From NCBI GenBank assembly GCA_017554385.1, contig JAFZIL010000052.1, positions 62,001 through 126,000 of the forward strand: a stretch of DNA of 64,000 nt, in the 5' to 3' direction. This DNA comes from Prevotella sp. GTDB lineage: Bacteria > Bacteroidota > Bacteroidia > Bacteroidales > Bacteroidaceae. The translations under genes were made by a program, and so were the position numbers. Numbering within the stretch: position 1 is the stretch's first letter; each line of letters starts with the position of its first letter. A model generated the notes under the pieces. It saw nothing but the letters and a program-made list of their open reading frames with translations, had not been told where the DNA came from and ran no database searches. Shown one piece after another: positions 61,383 to 64,000 of this stretch.

Positions 61383-61883
61383 ATGAAAGAACCCAAGAAG
61401 ATGACTGTTGAACAGGCTTTTCAGCGTTTAAGTGCCCTTTGCGCCCAAGCCGAGCACTGCCAATACGAGATGTTGGAGAAGATGCGTGCTTGGGGAATGG
61501 ATGACGAAGCGCAAGCCAGCGTCATGGAACGTCTCGTCACCCTACATTATGTCGATGATGAGCGCTACTGTCGAGCCTTTGTCCGCGATAAGATTCGCTA
61601 TAACAAGTGGGGCAGACGTAAGGTGGAACAGGCGTTGTGGACGAAGCATATCGACGATGATATACGACGTTCAGTTCTCGATGAAATCGACGAAAACGAG
61701 TATATTTCCGTACTAAAGCCAATGCTTCAGCAGAAACGCAAGTCCGTTCGTGCTGCCTCAGAATACGAATGCCGTACGAAGCTCATGCGTTGGGCCTTGG
61801 GGCGAGGATTCGACATGAACATCATTAGGCAGTGCATGGATGTAAACGAAGATGAAGACGAGTTTCTGGACGAGGATTTTTGA
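61383..61883 (+). CDS. recX: RecX-family regulatory protein
   Basis: 166 residues with three-helix repeats: MLEKMRAWGMDDEAQASVMERLVTLHYVDDERYCRAF (long motif shown only by its ends as EKMRAWG and DDERYCRAF). RecX binds RecA filaments and modulates their activity. recA is not in the window. Its last 32 bp overlap the comF-like gene. Confidence 0.85.
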   Translation: MKEPKKMTVEQAFQRLSALCAQAEHCQYEMLEKMRAWGMDDEAQASVMERLVTLHYVDDERYCRAFVRDKIRYNKWGRRKVEQALWTKHIDDDIRRSVLDEIDENEYISVLKPMLQQKRKSVRAASEYECRTKLMRWALGRGFDMNIIRQCMDVNEDEDEFLDEDF

Positions 61884-62550
61884 CCTTGTGGCACCACGTG
61901 CCTGTGCCGTCTGCGGCTGTAGGCTTAGTCCTAACGAAAGCGTGCTATGTGCCAGATGCCACCTACACCTGCCACTCACGGGGTTTGAGAAACATCCCGA
62001 TGACAACGAGATGGCACAGCGTTTTTGGGTGCAAATCCCCATAGAACGGGCAGCGGCACTCTTTTTCTACGAAGCACAGTCAGAGTTGGCACGTATGATC
62101 TATGACATGAAATACCACCACCGACCCGATATTGGTGAGTCACTGGGACGGATTACAGCACGCCTGTTTGTTGCCCAAGATTTCTTCCGTGACATTGATG
62201 CCATCATACCTGTGCCACTGAGCCGCTGGCGCTACTGGCAGAGGGGCTACAACCAGAGTGAAGAAATAGCTCGCGGCGTGGCCGATGTTACGGGCTTGCC
62301 GATATATAATAAGGTGGTAAGGCGCACGCGTTTTGATCAGAGTCAGACCCGTTTGTCGCCTTATGAGCGACGTACGAACACCGCAGAAGCGTTTCAATTG
62401 GTCGATGGAGATAAGATACGCGGACTACATTTGTTGATCGTTGATGATATCGTCACCACTGGAGCTACTATTCTTGCTCTTGCCAGCGAACTACAACGGG
62501 CGGGCGACATGCGGTTCAGTGTGTTGTCGCTGGGTTACTCAAAATCTTGA
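61852..62550 (+). CDS. ComF-family phosphoribosyltransferase-fold protein
   Basis: 232 residues. An N-terminal zinc-like cluster (CAVCGCRLS, CARCH) precedes a PRTase domain with IDAIIPVPLSRWRYWQRGYNQSE and the PRPP loop LLIVDDIVTTGAT. ComF supports DNA uptake in competent species, with dprA also here, but it is common in non-competent bacteria. It begins inside the recX gene (32-bp overlap). Confidence 0.9.
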   Translation: MKTSFWTRIFDLVAPRACAVCGCRLSPNESVLCARCHLHLPLTGFEKHPDDNEMAQRFWVQIPIERAAALFFYEAQSELARMIYDMKYHHRPDIGESLGRITARLFVAQDFFRDIDAIIPVPLSRWRYWQRGYNQSEEIARGVADVTGLPIYNKVVRRTRFDQSQTRLSPYERRTNTAEAFQLVDGDKIRGLHLLIVDDIVTTGATILALASELQRAGDMRFSVLSLGYSKS

Positions 62551-62587
62551 ATCTCATATTTCTTAGCATACAAAACAACAAACAATC

Positions 62588-63139
62588 ATGCACAACGACC
62601 AACAGCACCCATTACAGCGTTTCGCTTTCTGTCCTGTCTGCGGCAGCAGCGCGTTCCACATCAACAACTTCAAGAGCAAGCATTGCGACCACTGCGGATT
62701 CACCTACTATGCCAATCCGTGTTCAGCAACAGCGGCTTTTATTTTCGATACCGACGGTCGTCTGCTCGTAGCACGCCGTGCCAAGGAGCCGGCACGCGGC
62801 ACGCTCGACTTGGTGGGAGGCTTTGTCGATATGGATGAGACCATTGAGGAAGGTATGCGACGCGAGATTCGCGAGGAGACAGGACTCGTTGTGGAGAACA
62901 TGGAATACCTGTTTTCACTACCCAACCACTATCTCTACTCTGACATGCTCATCCATACGGTCGATATGTTCTTCCGTGTGCGGGTGCCATCGGGAACTCC
63001 CGTCCGTGCCGACGACGATGCCGCTGAGCTTTTCTGGCTTCCTCTCAGCGAGGTCGACGCCGCTCTATTCGGGCTTGATAGCATCAGCAGAGGCGTGGCC
63101 CGGTATATTGAGGAAGTATTAAAAAACGTAAAAATGTGA
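62588..63139 (+). CDS. Nudix hydrolase with N-terminal zinc ribbon
   Basis: 183 residues. A zinc ribbon (CPVCGS and CDHCGF) resembles NADH pyrophosphatase. A complete Nudix box follows: GGFVDMDETIEEG then REIREETGL, with the pattern G-x5-E-x7-REUxEExGU. Substrate (NADH, ADP-ribose or another nucleotide) is uncertain. Confidence 0.92.
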   Translation: MHNDQQHPLQRFAFCPVCGSSAFHINNFKSKHCDHCGFTYYANPCSATAAFIFDTDGRLLVARRAKEPARGTLDLVGGFVDMDETIEEGMRREIREETGLVVENMEYLFSLPNHYLYSDMLIHTVDMFFRVRVPSGTPVRADDDAAELFWLPLSEVDAALFGLDSISRGVARYIEEVLKNVKM

Positions 63140-63171
63140 TATATAAATAAGGTGGAAGCAAAACTTTTGCG

Positions 63172-63179
63172 TACTTTTG
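63172..63179 (+). promoter_or_regulatory. -7 promoter box (TACTTTTG) for topA
   Basis: A TAnnTTTG match 33 bp before the topA ATG. Confidence 0.6.
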
Positions 63180-63212
63180 CAGCCAAAAATCAAAAAAACG
63201 ATAGGAAAAGAC

Positions 63213-64000
63213 ATGCAGAAGAACCTGGTTATTGTTGAGTCGCCTGCCAAGGCGAAGACCATAGAGAAGTTTCTCGGCGAAGACTACAAGGTGATGTCGA
63301 GCTACGGTCACATTCGCGACCTGAAGAAAAAGGAACTGAGTATCGACGAGGATACGCTTGAACCTGAATATGAAATTCCTGACGAGAAGAGAAAGTTGGT
63401 AAGCGAACTGAGGTCGCAGGCCAAGAAAGCCGAGAAGGTATGGCTCGCAAGCGATGAAGACCGCGAGGGAGAAGCCATCTCGTGGCACCTGTGTGAGGTG
63501 CTGGGGTTAGACGAGCAGAAGACCAGTCGCATCGTATTTCATGAGATTACCAAGCCGGCTATCGTCGAGGCCATCGAGCATCCTCGCCATCTCGACATGA
63601 ACCTGGTCAATGCCCAGCAGGCACGTCGAGTGCTCGACCGCCTTGTGGGCTTCAAGCTCTCACCCGTGCTTTGGCGTAAAGTGAAACCTGCCCTCTCAGC
63701 CGGACGTGTGCAGAGCGTTGCCGTAAGGCTCATCGTGGAGCGCGAACGCGAGCTGAAAGCTTTCAAGAGCGAGACCTTCTACAGCGTGCAGGGCATCTTC
63801 GGCGTACAGAATGCCGACGGTTCGCAGAGCGAGGTGAAAGCAGCGCTGTCCACTCGACTGAAGACCGAGAAGGAGGTGGAGCAGTTCCTTGAGATGTGCA
63901 AGAATGCCAACTTCACCATCAGTCAGATACAGAAGAAACCCATGAAGCGCACACCGGCGCCTCCCTTCACTACATCGACACTACAGCAGGAAGCAGCACG
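63213..64000 (+). CDS. topA: DNA topoisomerase I, N-terminal part (3' truncated)
   Basis: The frame is open to the window edge and begins at ATG 63213 after a promoter box. The 262 visible residues cover the TOPRIM domain (LVIVESPAKAKTIEKFLG, WLASDEDREGEAISWHL) and the start of the gate region (QQARRVLDRLVGFKLSP, LSAGRVQSVAVRLIVERE). The active-site tyrosine, zinc ribbons and any C-terminal domain lie outside. Type IA enzyme that relaxes negative supercoils; complete gyrase and Topo IV B subunits are in the same window. Confidence 0.96.
   Translation, partial: MQKNLVIVESPAKAKTIEKFLGEDYKVMSSYGHIRDLKKKELSIDEDTLEPEYEIPDEKRKLVSELRSQAKKAEKVWLASDEDREGEAISWHLCEVLGLDEQKTSRIVFHEITKPAIVEAIEHPRHLDMNLVNAQQARRVLDRLVGFKLSPVLWRKVKPALSAGRVQSVAVRLIVERERELKAFKSETFYSVQGIFGVQNADGSQSEVKAALSTRLKTEKEVEQFLEMCKNANFTISQIQKKPMKRTPAPPFTTSTLQQEAA

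Overview
The window is a 64 kb piece of a Bacteroidales chromosome, most likely Prevotella or a close relative (Segatella, Xylanibacter). This rests on several things seen in the sequence. Nearly every transcription unit is preceded by the Bacteroidetes -7 box TAnnTTTG (over 20 instances, on both strands), and Shine-Dalgarno sites are weak. Two BspA-like leucine-rich-repeat surface proteins end in short tails of the type found on Prevotella secreted proteins. There is also an S46 dipeptidyl-peptidase, a propionate-type CoA transferase, a ParE of the Bacteroidetes form and a xylanase plus GH43 complement. Both edge genes are cut: a histidine kinase at the left and topA at the right.

Layout. 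1-633: end of a sensor histidine kinase. 634-8784 (minus): a four-gene block of exported proteins (BspA-like LRR, InlB/dockerin protein, LtaS-type sulfatase, GH10 xylanase) apparently read from one promoter at 8814-8821. 8.9-17.7 kb: parE, a succinate/propionate CoA transferase, a PurF-like protein without the catalytic cysteine, pnp, and a DUF3737 protein. 17.7-21.5 kb: a zinc-type P1B ATPase divergent from a Fur-family regulator and a MalY-type lyase. 21.5-23.4 kb: a repeat-containing exported protein. 23.6-27.7 kb: greA, a HIT protein, an S46 peptidase and an aspartic protease, all behind a leader that contains a terminator hairpin. 27.6-31.0 kb: a sirtuin and three tandem FKBP prolyl isomerases. 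31.1-33.5 kb: an Lrp/AsnC regulator with paired upstream dyads, overlapping a C26-M19 fusion peptidase. 33.6-34.1 kb: a small toxin-antitoxin pair. 34.3-37.7 kb: a second BspA-like protein behind a highly structured leader of about 370 nt. 37.8-40.9 kb: a glutaminyl-cyclase/M28 lipoprotein and a double GH43 protein. 40.9-41.6 kb: a repeat-rich gap and a tRNA-Met. 41.6-50.0 kb: M16 peptidase, PfkB kinase, A-type flavoprotein, thioesterase, dprA, dus and gyrB. 50.1-54.1 kb (minus): sufC-sufD-sufS-rnhB. 54.3-56.3 kb: ptb-buk. 56.3-58.2 kb (minus): a DEAD-box helicase. 58.2-64 kb: LOG-family protein, U32 peptidase, sufE, prmC, recX, comF, a Nudix hydrolase and topA.

How it fits together. Most genes are housekeeping: topology (parE, gyrB, topA), RNA metabolism (pnp, DEAD helicase, rnhB), Fe-S assembly (sufCDS, sufE) and translation (prmC, dus). 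They are interleaved with export and degradation functions typical of a fermentative gut or rumen anaerobe: xylan (GH10, GH43), peptides (S46, aspartic, M16, M28, C26/M19) and surface LRR proteins. The succinate CoA transferase and ptb-buk point to acid-producing fermentation.

Most worth following up: the structured RNA leader at 34300-34668; the two TTTTGnnnnCAAA dyads in front of the Lrp gene; the Cys-less PurF paralogue; the terminator in the greA leader; a 7-bp tandem repeat in the divergent zinc-ATPase/Fur promoter; a cruciform-like 183-bp repeat at 43038-43220; and short-period repeats that recur both between genes and, in frame, inside at least five proteins.
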